DNA of 64,000 nt from Flaccisagitta enflata (GCA_965153355.1 OZ231126.1:1984001-2048000); one strand, 5' to 3'. Positions 1-11,000 are shown, counted from the first letter of the stretch. Made by a program: numbers and translations. The notes: generated by a model from the letters alone, not told the origin.

Positions 1-38
<38 letters not shown>

Positions 39-39
39 C
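1..39. repeat. (AAC)n microsatellite at window edge
   Basis: Thirteen perfect AAC units run from the first base of the window, so the array probably extends beyond it. The next 250 bases hold a short GGGTGGGT tract and otherwise unique AT-rich sequence. Confidence 0.95.
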
Positions 40-293
40 TGTTCTTTTTGTGTTCCATCCCAAGTGGGGTAATGGGTGGGTGGGTAGGTGAATTTGGGTG
101 AAAGTGTCCAAGATTTTTAGCTTCATTTTGCGCATAGAATCTTCTAGGCTGCTTAGTCTCTTGAGTCTTGTCTTGTAGTTGATTCTGATTTAATTTTCTT
201 TCATTAGATTGATTTTGAAAAAAATCAAATTTTCTAACATACTTTCAAGCAGAGGTCAATACAAATACTCACCAAACACACGCAATTATTGAC

Positions 294-452
294 TTTTTAG
301 TCGCGGACACGCGACTCTATAAGCCACTTTTCGGTCCGTCGGTCCGTCGGTCCGTCGGTCCGTCGGTCCGTCGGTAACAAAGTCACTTTTCAAGGTTTTC
401 CGCTCCTGCCCACCCGTCCGCGACTAATGCTGCCGTGTATACGGCCTTGTTA
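294..452 (+). mobile_element. HINE-like element, GTCGCGGA subfamily
   Basis: Starts TTTTTAGTCGCGGACACGCG (a hairpin head) and ends GGCCTTGTT. It contains a tract of alternating GTCC/GTCG tetranucleotides. The tail carries TCCGCGACT, the reverse complement of the head's AGTCGCGGA. No long terminal inverted repeats are seen. The layout (terminal hairpin, subterminal inverted motif, GTCN tetranucleotide core, T-rich insertion point) resembles Helentron-derived HINE/DINE-1 and bivalve pearl elements. That assignment is an inference. It lies just upstream of the first SRCR-gene exon visible here. Confidence 0.7.
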
Positions 453-550
453 TTCCTCTCTTTGTGCTGTCATTGGGAGCCCGAGTTCCATGAACTTACA
501 AACATTCGGTAAAATTGACAATCGTTTTAAATATATTCTTCTTCCTCTAG

Positions 551-728
551 GCTTTCATCCAGGCCTACACAATCAGTGATCCCACAAATATCAGGGACAT
601 CCTGATGGAATACAGGGTGAAGATTGGCGATAACTCGAATGATTACCAACTGGGAGTCTCTGTTAAAGATAAAGGGGGAACTAAATACCATGATCGTTTT
701 TCAGTCTTGGACGGCGTAAAATTTGATT
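551..728 (+). CDS. SRCR-protein gene, internal exon A (unrecognised domain, first half)
   Basis: An open exon of 178 bp after a pyrimidine-rich acceptor (CTTCCTCTAG) and before the consensus donor GTAAGT at 729. It reads in phase 0 at its start and phase 1 at its end (FIQAYTISDPTNIRDILMEY is near its start, LDGVKFD at its end). The split codon T|AT joins it to the exon at 2632 as Tyr. Together the two exons encode about 133 residues rich in aromatic and acidic residues with one Cys, a likely extracellular beta-rich domain that I do not recognise. An alternative acceptor at 561-562 would trim four residues without changing frame. Upstream exons, including any signal peptide, lie outside the window. 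Linkage to the SRCR exon rests on strand, order and matching intron phases. Confidence 0.7.
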
Positions 729-756
729 GTAAGTACTTCTTTCAAGAACTCCATTG

Positions 757-987
757 AACAAGGCCGGATACACGGTTGCCCCAGTCGCGTGCGGGTGGGC
801 AGGGGCCATAATTGAGGTCACCAGATCATTTGGGCAGGAGCAGTAAGGCCAAAAACCGCAAAAAAAAAAAAACAAAAAAGTAAAGTGTGACGGACCGACG
901 GACGGACCGACGAACGGACAAACCGACGGACCGACGGACGGACCGACAAAGCGGGGTGTAGAGTCGCGTAGCCCGCGACTAAAAATT
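757..987 (-). mobile_element. HINE-like element, GTCGCG(TG) subfamily
   Basis: Begins AACAAGGCCGGATACACGG and ends with the hairpin GTCGCGTAGCCCGCGAC followed by TAAAAAT. The core is a GGACCGAC/GGACGGAC tetranucleotide tract. The far end carries AGTCGCGTGCGGG, the inverted copy of the hairpin half. It sits 28 bp inside the intron after exon A. Confidence 0.75.
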
Positions 988-1025
988 AGAATTCGAATTT
1001 CTCCAGTTTACTCATTTAAATTGGG

Positions 1026-1220
1026 TTTTTAGTCGCGTGTTACGCGACTCTACACCCCGCTTTGATGGTCCGTCTATCCAAAAATTGGTCCATCACACTT
1101 TACTTTTTGGGGTATTTGCGGCGGAGCTCCTCACTGCTCCTTCCCAACTGATCATGTGACCCAAAATATGACCCCTGCCCGCTCGCACGCGACTGGGGCA
1201 GCCGTGTATCCGGCCTTGTT
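1026..1220 (+). mobile_element. HINE-like element, GTCGCG(TG) subfamily
   Basis: The head hairpin TTTTTAGTCGCGTGTTACGC is followed by CTCTACACCCCGCTTTG, a shortened tetranucleotide core, the tail motif GCACGCGACTGGGG and the end CGGCCTTGTT. It is oriented opposite to the copy ending at 987, so the two copies face each other across about 38 bp. Confidence 0.75.
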
Positions 1221-1279
1221 CATTTAAGTCTTGGTCTTGAAGCAAATTTCACAGTTACACAATGATTATTTTCGTTTTT

Positions 1280-1774
1280 GGGTAGTGGCCCCAAAGAACA
1301 GCGGGAATCTGTCTGCCTGTCCGTCTGTCTGTCTTTCCGTCCCCCCCTGCCCCATCATCAGGGCTTTGTCTCCTTTGGGGCCTATTCTGACCCAAATTCT
1401 ACCAAATAGCCCAAATCCAAGCATCTGGCCCAAATCCAGGCAAAATGGCCCAAATTCAATCATAATGGCCCAAGTCCAAGCAAAATGGCCCAAATCTGGC
1501 CAGAAAGCCCCAATTCTGGCCCGAGGTTCATCATTTTGGCCACTTAGACCTGTATTGTGGCCTCTGATACCTAGATTCTGAATAGATTTAAACGATTTTG
1601 CTTGGATTTTGGCCATATTACTTAGATTTGGGCTAAATGGCAGAATTTGGGTCAGAATAGGCCCCAACAGAGACAAAGCCCTGAGGATGGACAAACAAAT
1701 GAACGGATGGACAGACTGACAGACAGATTCCCCCTGTGTTCTACAAGACTTCGTCCACTTCAGGGCCGCTGCCC
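1280..1774. mobile_element. Foldback/MITE of the GGGCAGCGGCCCC family
   Basis: Imperfect inverted arms of about 200 bp: the left arm starts GGGTAGTGGCCCC and the right arm ends GGGCCGCTGCCC. Matching inner segments include CAGGGCTTTGTCTC and GGGGCCTATTCTGACCC. The centre holds a degenerate array of roughly 20-bp units around GGCCCAAATCCA. The same terminal sequence occurs near 18.9, 19.4, 44.9, 45.3, 51.8 and 56.9 kb. Open frames across it are byproducts of the array. Confidence 0.7.
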
Positions 1775-2109
1775 TGCTCCCCCTTAACTTAAAAACACAC
1801 ACTACTCAAGCAGGGCACGGGTACCGCTGACCACTTGCTGGCTTTTGGCTGTTCTTTTGTGGTAATGAGAGCGTGCATATGAATTGGAATATGTCCCAGA
1901 ACTCAATAATTCACAAGACCAGTTTTGCTTTGTGGGTCTGTCTGTCCGTCCGACTGTCCGTTCATTGCTCCGGCAATCAGTCTATCAAACTGTACTTTTC
2001 ACTGCGTTTTCCAGTCAATTTTGCATTAAAAAGTGTTAATACAAGGCCAGCACGTATAACTGATATAAGCTATAAGTGGCCTGCGAGAAATACATAATCA
2101 CTGAACAGA
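1775..2109. other. Repeat debris between elements
   Basis: Holds one copy of the GGTACCGCTGACCA motif (near 1818) that recurs near 45.4 and 53.5 kb, and a short GTCTGTCTGTCCGTCC tract (near 1935) likely to be a HINE remnant. No exon was seen. Confidence 0.5.
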
Positions 2110-2540
2110 ATCTAATTGACTTTAGATGACTTAAAACTACCTAAAATGAACTAAAATGAGTTAAAATGACCTAAATTGACTGAAATTGACCTAAGATGAC
2201 TCCAGAATGACTTGGACTAACTTTGATTGACTCAGGGTGACTTGAAATGACTTGAATTGACTCAAAATGACTTAAAATGACTTTAATTGACTTTAAATGA
2301 CATAAATTGACTTTAATTGACCTAAACTGACCAAAGTTACTAGCGCAAAAAAAAAAATGACTCAAATGACGTAAAATGACTTGAAATGATAGAATTTGAC
2401 TTAAAATGATGTTATTGACTTAAATTGGTATGAATATAACAAAAAAAAGTAAAATGTGACCAACCAACCAAGCGACAAACCAACCAAAAGACGGACGGTC
2501 AGAAGGACAAAGCAGGGTGTAGAGTCGCGCAGCACGCGAC
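2110..2540 (-). mobile_element. HINE-like element with internal TGACTTAAAA array
   Basis: About 300 bp of degenerate 10-11-bp units (variants of TGACTTAAAA, read on the minus strand as TCATTTTAAG) lead into an ACCAACCAAGCGAC/GACGGACGG tract and the hairpin GTCGCGCAGCACGCGAC at the right end. The same architecture is seen at 42098-42342, 42477-42712 and 51021-51579. The hairpin's usual TAAAAA tail is replaced by AAGTCAC. Confidence 0.65.
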
Positions 2541-2631
2541 AAGTCACTGGCTCCATTTCTTCTATGGTTTTTGTCTATTGAAAGTTGGAACAATAATGAT
2601 TGTTTCGTTATAATTCTTGCACATTCTTTAG

Positions 2632-2853
2632 ATACTAAACACTGGTGGACCGATGGCACTATTGAAGACAAGTACCTTGAAGACATTAATTACAACGAAA
2701 TGCCATTTGCTTGGACACAGTATTATCCGAGTATGGCTAAAGTTGGAGTTGCTGCTGGAGCTCGGCAGGAGTATTGCAGTTTAGGTTACAAAAGTCTCGT
2801 CCATACAGAAATCAGGATATTCAAAGATGGCGCAGCTATTGATTCTTCCACAG
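2632..2853 (+). CDS. SRCR-protein gene, internal exon B (unrecognised domain, second half)
   Basis: Exon of 222 bp between the acceptor ACATTCTTTAG and the donor GTAAAAGG. It enters and leaves in phase 1, matching exon A before it and the exon at 10203 after it. Its protein runs from TKHWWTDGTIEDKYL through MPFAWTQYYPSMAKVG and ARQEYCSLGY to IRIFKDGAAIDSST. It is rich in Trp and Tyr with a single Cys. No low-complexity sequence is present and the frame is open throughout, unlike the flanking intron. The family is not recognised. It is followed by an intron of more than 7 kb filled with microsatellites and repeats. Confidence 0.72.
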
Positions 2854-3099
2854 GTAAAAGGAATTGTAATAGCAAGGCCATAAGGCAAAAGCAGTTAAGC
2901 TAAGTTTTTGCAGAAGAACGGAATGTCCGCTGGAACAATGTTTGCTGTCATTGGATCAAAAGTATTGTATTTTTTTTAATTTGATAAGGTTAAAATGGTG
3001 ATAATAAAAAATAAAAAACATATCTAGAATTGTAAGACGCTAGCCTTTAATATGACTATAGACTTGACATAATGTTTGTATTAAACAAAAATTGTTTAT
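2854..3099. other. Intron sequence, nothing recognised
   Basis: AT-rich intronic DNA between exon B and the next foldback. No repeat family, splice-bounded open frame or RNA gene was seen. Confidence 0.5.
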
Positions 3100-3685
3100 T
3101 CTAAATAACCATAAGTGCAATAAAAATGGCCGATTTTTCAACAGCTTTGTGCACAGGTTTTGGTCAAAAGATTCTTGGGACCATCCTAAAATTCATGCAT
3201 TGTAGAAACATATCAAAATTATCTTTCATTTGAGTCCATGCAGCAAATTTTTTCTCAATTCTTTTAGAAAATATGACAGATTAAGGGCTAACAACTAAAT
3301 TGCCACCTCATGAAAAAAGGGCCAAATTTGTCACTCGGATTTTCTGAAATACTTTAGATGAGTAAAAATGATAGAAGATCTTTATCGATTTCGATGAAAT
3401 TTTAGGTGCTAGTTGACCTGTATTTGCCCCAATATCAATTCAATTTTTATCAATATCGGGCAACGTCTTCTGTGATTTTTTATGGAACTTTGTAAAGATA
3501 CCATGGGCAGCTTCAAAATTAAGTGGTTTTGCTAATCTTACTCTCATTTGCATATTCATTGAGTTAGTGGTCCCACAAAAGTTTCAAATGAAAGATCTTT
3601 TGAAGGGCTTTCAAGGTGTCATGAATTTTGCTATGTTCGGACCTTTCAAATCGGCCATTTTTATTGCACTTATGGTTATAATAAC
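3100..3685. mobile_element. Foldback element in intron
   Basis: Inverted arms: CCATAAGTGCAATAAAAATG on the left is matched by CATTTTTATTGCACTTATGG on the right, with weaker pairing continuing inward. The centre contains GGTCCCACAAAAG and AAAGATCTTTTGAAG segments that recur in inverted form near 31.5-31.7 kb. Confidence 0.6.
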
Positions 3686-4073
3686 AAAAAAGTGAGAAAA
3701 AGCAAAAAATATCCTTGAAGAGAGTCTCGTTTAGCCTAACCATACGCAATTAATGATTTGAAATATTGACTTGTTTCTCTGGAATCTCGTACAGCATGCT
3801 GTGACAATGATTCAAGCAAAATTTGAGAAATTCATCCTATTTTCTTAATAATTTTTTAAGCGCATGAAATATTAAAACCTTGCTTTGGCCAACTTCCTGT
3901 GCTTGCATCAAGCTGCACACTGAGATTCAACTACCCCTGATATCTATCTATGTGTGTGCAAAAGCTCAATACGATCTGTAGAGTCAGCTAGAGTCAGCTC
4001 GCGTTCAAAGATATTCCTCAAATATGCAAATTAAGTAAATGCAAAACGAAATTTATTTGGTAATGATCAGAGA

Positions 4074-4078
<5 letters not shown>

Positions 4079-4132
<54 letters not shown>
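4079..4132. repeat. (GA)n microsatellite
   Basis: Uninterrupted GA dinucleotides after a GAGAAAGAGAAA lead-in, within the SRCR-gene intron. The flanking 3.7-4.07 and 4.14-4.35 kb stretches are AT-rich intron with no recognised feature. Confidence 0.95.
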
Positions 4133-4133
<1 letters not shown>

Positions 4134-4358
4134 CACACAGATAAAAATGCAGGAAAAGATTGGTATGAATAAATTCCTTACTTCAGATTGTGAATTTATT
4201 TAACACAATAATTTTCCAGATTCCGCAGAATTAAATAATTTTCTCTGTTTTTACAATTCTAAGATTTAATCATGTTTTATGATTTTTTTGTTTTGAGCAA
4301 TTTAAATAAAAAACAAGAAAACAGATAGCTCAGCAATATCTACAAAAATTGACAAGCA

Positions 4359-4545
<187 letters not shown>

Positions 4546-4861
4546 CTCACTAGCTTTAATCAGCAACTTTGTTTTTATCCACAGAACAGATAGGCGGCAA
4601 AATATTCACTTGAGGGTCTTGTGATTGGGACGGAAAAAAAGGGCTTCGATATTGCTAAAAACGCACCATTTTCAGCTTGTCCGCAGTATTTTCGCCGGGC
4701 TATCCAAAAATCATGGTCTCGAAAGGCTACAGAAACCATTTCAATATCTTATGCTAAAACTTAGTTAAGCTTCACTTGAGCACATTTCAAATCACAAGGC
4801 AAAAATCATACCTTAATGCGAAGCTGCCTTAAAATCTCAGATGGGATAGCAACAAAAGAGT

Positions 4862-4870
4862 GAAAAAAAA

Positions 4871-4902
<32 letters not shown>

Positions 4903-4906
4903 AAAA

Positions 4907-4978
<72 letters not shown>

Positions 4979-4995
4979 AGGAAAGAAAGAAAGAG

Positions 4996-5034
<39 letters not shown>

Positions 5035-5151
5035 AGGAAGAATAAAAGAAAAAAAAGGAAGAAAGCAAGAAAGAAAGAAAGAAAGAGAGAAAGAAAGAAA
5101 GAAAGAAAGAAAAAAAGAAAGAAAGAAAGCAAGAAAGAAAGAAAGCAAGAG

Positions 5152-5226
<75 letters not shown>

Positions 5227-5240
5227 AAAAAAAAGAAGAG
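4862..5240. repeat. (GAAA)n microsatellite
   Basis: About 380 bp of GAAA tetranucleotides with scattered GAAG, GAGA and GCAA variants. All reading frames across it are artefacts. The strongly one-sided purine strand could form triplex DNA. Confidence 0.95.
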
Positions 5241-6460
5241 AGAACCTGAAGATGTGACGGAAAAGGAATGAATCAAGCAAACAAACAAACAACAAGAAAG
5301 AAGATGAATTTTCAAGTATTGTTCTTAAAGCAAGCTTCCCTCCGGAGACAACATTTGTGTTTCAAAGAAGGCCAAAATAGAAAAAATGTATACAGTGCGA
5401 TGCATAAAAAAAGATACAAATTTTCTATTAAAAAATTCTATGCTCAAAAATTGCTTAAAAAACTTTTTTCCATGAGGAATCAAAAGAGTTGGAAGAAATG
5501 AAGTGATTAGCACCAATCTCAGACATTTTGGTCAATTTGACTAAATTTTATCATAAATTGAAAAATTACGTGTTACCAATTGATGCAAGATCTCCAAATA
5601 ACTCTTAATTTTGTCTTCAATTGTATCTGGATTCTTTGAATTGACATTGAACTAATGAAAATCCATGACATTTGGAGAGCCCTACAAAATAGCTTCCATT
5701 TGAGTCGTATCTGGCATCTTTAGCTCAATTCGTTTAAGAGTTATGTTAGTTTAAGTAAAACATTACTTTTTTGGTAGCAGCAAAAAAAAGGTCATAATTT
5801 ACGTAGATGTTTTTGATACCTTATCTTTGTTTTATCATAGAATTCAAACAAATTGATCAAACTCTTTGGACTTAGTGGCAATGTTTCCGTTTTTTGAAGC
5901 TCTTTCAAATGCTCACAAGAAAACCAAAAAAAAAAAAAAAATTATTTTAAGTCCCTTAAGGAGAAGGTATGGTATACAAATAGGCATATTAGATGACTCC
6001 TAAAGGCACCCCGAATCTTGCCATGGTCATGGGAGTCCCACCCCAATCTCCTACTTCAAGATAAATGTAAGAAGTCATACAAAGAGTGCGCCACCGTCTG
6101 ATTTGAATACATGAAAAGGAAGCCCTTTTCCATTGCTTTCTAACCATACATTCAAATGTCTCGGTGGCGCACCTTTAGTTGTACTTATTTCACCCAAAAA
6201 TTTTTTATGACATACTTTTGTTGTCTGACAATAGCTCTATCGAATCCTTGATCCACTCATTATGTAGGGCCAGTGTAACATTCCCATCAGTATATCGTAG
6301 TGTCTTGACTCTAATACGTCATCAATTTGTGTTTCTGAGTAAAAAATTAGACAAAAAATCTCTGCGAAGAATCATTTCCTTCTCTCAAAAGTCGTTCGTA
6401 CAAGACTGCAACCACATATTTTTCTTTCTCTCCAGTTTTTCTTTTTTTCTGCTTGCGTTT
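5241..6460. other. Intron, AT-rich; one short inverted repeat
   Basis: No exon with usable splice sites was found. The arms GTGCGCCACCG (near 6088) and CGGTGGCGCACC (near 6162) form a hairpin with a 60-70-bp loop that may be a small MITE remnant. The remainder is unremarkable AT-rich sequence. Confidence 0.4.
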
Positions 6461-6513
6461 ATTTCGAAGACTCGACCTCTTTTACTAAATAACTAATAAC
6501 TAAACTCCAAACA

Positions 6514-6700
6514 ATGGCGATTACGATGATAACGGAGAAGTCGACGGTGCAGAGGAAGCTGACAATGCAACGACGATCGCGATGTTGCGGTGAGAACGAC
6601 GATGACGATGGCAATGACGGTGATGATGATGACGAAGACGACGACGAAAAGATAAAGACGAAGAAAACGGTGACGTTAATGACAACAATAACAACAACCC

Positions 6701-6743
<43 letters not shown>

Positions 6744-7227
6744 CAACAGCAACAACAACAGCAGCAACAGCGACAACAGCGATAGCGACAACAACAGCAA
6801 CAACAACAGCAACAACAGCGACAAGCGACAAGCAACAGCAGCGTCAGCAACAAGCGTCAGCGTCAGCAACAGCGTCAACAACCGTCAACAACAATGTCAA
6901 CAACAATGTCAACAACAATGTCAACAACAACGTCAGCAGCAATGTCAGCAACAGCGTCAACAGCAACGACTGACGGCGGCGACCGCGACGGCGGCGAAGC
7001 GACGACGCGGCGACAGCAGCGGCGACAACGGCGACCAGCGGCGGCGACAGCGGCGGCGGCGGCGAGCGGCAGCGGCGACGACGGCGACGCGGCGGCAACG
7101 GCGAGCAGCGGCAACGCGCACGCGAGCCGCGACAGCAGCGGCCGGCACAGCGACAACGAGCGACAGCAGCGACGACAGCGACAAGCAGCAGACAGCGACA
7201 AGCCGGCGACAACAGCGACAACGACAG

Positions 7228-7258
<31 letters not shown>

Positions 7259-7269
7259 AACAACGACGA

Positions 7270-7300
<31 letters not shown>

Positions 7301-7500
7301 AGACAACGACAACAGCAACAACAAACAACAAACAACAAACAACAGACATAAAAAAAACAAAGAAAAAACAACAAACACAACAAAAACAGACAACAACCAA
7401 AACAAACAAACACCAAACAACAACAGATAAAGACATCAACAACAACAAACAAATAACAGACAACAACAGATAAAGACATCAACAACAACAAACAAATAAC

Positions 7501-7587
<87 letters not shown>

Positions 7588-7640
7588 CGTCAACAACAAC
7601 AACATCAACAAACAAACAACAGACAACGACAACAACAGTA
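6514..7640. repeat. Degenerate trinucleotide array with C at every third base (C-R-R)
   Basis: From about 6690 nearly every triplet is CAA, CAG, CGA or CGG, with occasional GTC. The preceding 150 bp is a related GAC/GAT/GAA triplet region. Thymine is almost absent from the top strand for about 900 bp. A continuous 319-codon frame rich in Gln, Arg and Thr runs through it, but it is a byproduct of the period-3 repeat: all six frames are open for long stretches, and there is no domain and no convincing initiation context. It lies inside the long intron of the SRCR gene, ending in pure (AAC)n at 7501-7588. Confidence 0.85.
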
Positions 7641-7861
7641 AAAAGAACAATAACAAAAGCGCCAACAGTATTTTACTGTTTTACAACTTTTGTTTCAGCG
7701 CAACCATGTTCTTCAACGCGTCTGAATATTCACACTTTTCTCTTCCAGGTAACATAATATCCGATTGGCGTCAACTGACTGCTGCATGGAGATGATTGCG
7801 GTTACCATCAAGTCTATCGTGGCCATGGTGGCGCTGAAACTCCAAATCTTCTTACAGAATA

Positions 7862-7867
7862 CAACAA

Positions 7868-7951
<84 letters not shown>

Positions 7952-7960
7952 CGACAGCAA
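7862..7960. repeat. (AAC)n microsatellite
   Basis: About 30 AAC units with a few CGA/CAG changes at the end, 220 bp beyond the larger C-R-R array. Confidence 0.95.
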
Positions 7961-8214
7961 CAACAATTAGATAGCCACTACTACATAGATGATTTGTTTC
8001 ACTTAGCACCCATCGCAATCTCTGTATCAAATATTGTTTGAGTTTGTATTTGTGTGGAGGGGGGTGAAGTGATCATACAATAATTTTCATTTCAAAAATA
8101 AACGTTTCAAGCTGATTTCATCTGGAATGTAAGACGGAACTGTTGACTTAGAGCAGTTGTTCAGTGCTGGTTTGATTTTCAAGAACGAATATGAGAAGCT
8201 ATGGAAATCTTGTT

Positions 8215-8480
8215 TTAGGTCGCGTGCTACACAACTACGTCAACCACCTGTTGGTCCCTCTATCCATCCGTCCATCTGTCCACCCATCATCCAGCAGTCT
8301 GTCCGTTTGCCACGTTTGTTGATTTTGGGTAACTTACAGGTCGCTGCCCCTGTCAAAAAACCTGATTGGCCTCCCATATTAACAACTTTGCATACCTGCA
8401 CGCAACTAAAGCTGTTCTATCTGTCGCTGTGTCCATCTGTTGATCAGTCTGTCCGATCAACTGCCAAAAATTTGCTTCTT
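8215..8480 (+). mobile_element. Decayed HINE-like element
   Basis: A degenerate head (GTCGCGTGCTACACAACTAC) is followed by a GTCC/ATCC tetranucleotide tract and GTCTGTCCG runs. The tail is not recognisable, so the right end is approximate. Confidence 0.45.
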
Positions 8481-8819
8481 AGGCATATTGCATCTCTGCC
8501 CCTGCCCATTGACAAAATAGCTTCTGCATTACTGCCAATGCCTACTCACACACATTTACAAGCGTTTATCAGATTTTTGACCAACTAGATATGAGGCTGT
8601 CACCCTCACAAGTCAGACATGACTTTTTTCAAACGGTTGGCAATGGTTGGCAAGGAAACGCCTATGATTTTTAGAATCAGCGTTGCAGGTTTACCCAAAC
8701 GTTATGTTTTCAGGCTTATCGAGGGTACTTCCATTCCTTCCTCTTAAACATGAACTTTGGCTTGTATCTTTTTTTATGCATCGCACTGTTGATGATATAC
8801 AAAAATAAGTAATTAAAAG

Positions 8820-9340
8820 TGATTAAGATGCCTCAGACATGGTCTTTATAAGAAAAATTTGCATTTATTTAGCGAGGGGACCAAGTTTAGCCAATGTTAC
8901 CAAAAGAATTGTTTCAAAAATCTGTACTCAATTCATTTTTGGTCACTTTCAGGGGGCTGGTCGAAATTCTAAATTTGCATAGGAAATGAAAAAATGAAAA
9001 AACAATGGACATAGTTTTCTTCCCAAATCGATTACAGAGAGAACTATGTTTTTCAAAATGCAAAATTTCCCTGTGTTTGGCTTTCTTAGAATTTTGACCC
9101 CAGAAAATGAAGAAAAGTGTAAACAGAAATTCACTAAAAAAAATCATTTTCATGCTTGTTTTCTTGTGAATTGCATAGTTGAATTACATTTTAAGTCAGA
9201 TTATGACAAATATGTATGCATCAAGTGTCTTTAGAGACAATTTGTCCACTAAAAGCATCCAAGCTTCATTATCATCCTGATAATGATGTGAAAATTATGG
9301 TGAAACGCTTCTTTTTTCCTTCAAATATTTTCCGTCGTAA

Positions 9341-9345
<5 letters not shown>
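8820..9345. repeat. Dispersed repeat shared with 46.9-47.2 and 48.4-48.9 kb
   Basis: Segments such as GGAAATGAAAAAATGAAAAA, GAGAGAACTATGTTTT and GGGGGCTGGTCGAAATTCT recur with modest divergence at 48.54-48.72 kb and more weakly at 46.95-47.1 kb. Internal inverted pairs (CATAGTTTTCTTCCC / GAGAGAACTATG) suggest a hairpin-rich non-autonomous element. No protein is supported. Confidence 0.55.
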
Positions 9346-9425
<80 letters not shown>

Positions 9426-9440
9426 CGCGCGTGCGTGTGT
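9341..9440. repeat. (GT)n microsatellite
   Basis: About 74 bp of pure GT followed by GCGAGTGCGCGCGTGCG variants. Confidence 0.95.
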
Positions 9441-9519
9441 GTGGACATTTGCGCTAGTTTGCGCAACATTAGTTTCATAGTTGTGTTCCTCAATCCTCAT
9501 GTGTGAAGCAATAACAATT

Positions 9520-10003
9520 CCCTATGAAAATTGGCAAATCTCAACTGAATCGGGGAAAAAAGTCGAATGCAGTTTTCGACTTTTTGACATATTCTATGAA
9601 AAGTTTGCGAATCTCAAGCAAATGGGACCAGCCTCAAACGAAATTGTCCAATTTTCAGCATGTATGCTCATATACATTTTTCTTGCATTCGCATGCTCAA
9701 GGATTTACCAATATACTAATCATCGATCCTACTTACGATTAAAAATAGTCCGAAAAAAAATTCAATCAGAATTTTTTATACAAAAAGATTGAGACAATCA
9801 TAACATGAGAAACATTTGTTGTAAAGCTTTGTGCTTGGCGCCAAATGAAAGTGAATTAACGTATTTACTTACCCTATCAATTTTGTTTGAGGCCCCATTT
9901 GCTTGAGATTCGCAAACTTTTCATGGAATATGTCGAAAAGTCGAAGACAGACTACGACTTTTTTCCCCGATTAAGTTGAGATTTGCCAACTTTCATAACC
10001 CTC
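9520..10003. mobile_element. Foldback element in intron
   Basis: Arms of about 115 bp: TTGGCAAATCTCAACTGAAT and AAGTTTGCGAATCTCAAGCA on the left pair with TGCTTGAGATTCGCAAACTT and TTAAGTTGAGATTTGCCAA on the right. The 250-bp centre is AT-rich. Related sequence with TCGAAGTCAGTCTT occurs near 49.64 kb. Confidence 0.65.
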
Positions 10004-10202
10004 TGAAAAGGTCCTGAGCACAGGTAAAGGAACTGTACAAACATATAGAGGCAAATTTTTTTGGAAAAAGTGACGATGCAATGGACCATTAGATGGCGGC
10101 TATGCGATGCTCAGTATTCAGTAAATGCGCCACAACAACCTTTTAGCTTGACTCTCACGCAAGTTTTTTCGCTATCTTTACTATTTTCTTTTGCAACATT
10201 AG

Positions 10203-10325
10203 CACATCCGAATACATACCAACCGTCACGTCAAAGGATCGGCGAAAAATGTCAATGGATAATATCAAGTGGTACAGCTGGAATAAAACGACTTCATAGA
10301 TGCCACTTTGGAGACACTAGGGGTG
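10203..10325 (+). CDS. SRCR-protein gene, linker exon C
   Basis: A 123-bp symmetric phase-1 exon between a strong acceptor (TTTTCTTTTGCAACATTAG) and the strong donor GTACGTAAAG. It encodes about 41 residues (HPNTYQPSRQRIGEKCQWII, then SSGTAGIKRLHRCHFGDTRG) with two Cys 15 residues apart, perhaps a small disulfide loop or linker. The split codons G|CA and G|GT join it to exons B and D without a frame break. No family is recognised. Good splice signals on both sides together with matching phases make it more likely than not to be real. Confidence 0.6.
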
Positions 10326-10419
10326 GTACGTAAAGACTATCGGTTCATCGGTTCATCGATCTCTAGGTCCGTCGAACATGCTCACGCTTTTCTGCACTTT
10401 GCTCAATTATATTTACTTC

Positions 10420-10546
<127 letters not shown>

Positions 10547-10554
10547 TTCTGTAG

Positions 10555-11000
10555 GTATGGTTCGTATGGTGAATGGGAAGATAGTACTCAAGCCACCACC
10601 AAGTAGCTCGACCTCTTGTTTCAACGGACGTCTCGAAGCGCGCACACCAGTCAGCACTTATCCTAAAGGAACTATAATTATAACAAACAAATGGGGGCAA
10701 GTCTGTGACGATGGGTGGGATGGACAACATGCAAGGGAGTTTCGGGCGTCAGGAGTTGCTTGCCGTGATCTAGGTTTTACACAGCCGATTAATAAAGGAT
10801 CCTACTTTGTGGCCTCCAAAATCACCCCAAGCCCCGTTCGTGGGGACGAATGGGTTCTAGATGACCTAGTTTGCGATCTAGAATCGTATAAAAGCGTTTT
10901 TCAGTGCAAGTTTACTGGTTATGAAAATTGTGGTGATCATGAACAACTCGGGATTGATTGCTCACAAAATCGAAATCCTACTAGTGGGGTTCTTCTATGA
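10555..11000 (+). CDS. SRCR domain exon (C-terminal exon D)
   Basis: The exon begins after TTTTCTGTAG in phase 1 and is open to a TGA at 10998-11000. After MVRMVNGK and a Pro/Ser-rich stretch it encodes a scavenger receptor cysteine-rich domain: CFNGRLEA, then [10 protein letters not shown] (the hallmark), [35 protein letters not shown]. Seven Cys are present. Relative to group B SRCR, the first Cys is kept but its usual partner (Cys 4, after LG) is replaced by Phe. Relative to group A there is one extra Cys. An insertion of a few residues precedes WGQVC. The domain is extracellular and usually binds ligands or pathogens. The tail after the domain is short (about ten residues). A weak donor (GTGGGG at 10984) in the same phase could instead continue the gene, so the terminus is probable rather than certain. 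Confidence 0.9.

Noticed and set aside
1231-1802. Overlapping frames of 116 and 178 codons on opposite strands
   Set aside because: They arise from the inverted arms and internal array of a foldback element and carry no domain.
4802-5315. Long Phe/Leu/Ser or Lys/Glu/Arg open frames
   Set aside because: Produced entirely by the (GAAA)n microsatellite.
6514-7473. A 319-codon Gln/Arg/Thr-rich open frame that looks like a polyglutamine protein
   Set aside because: All frames are open because the DNA is a period-3 C-R-R repeat. There is no non-repetitive domain, and it lies in an intron of the SRCR gene.
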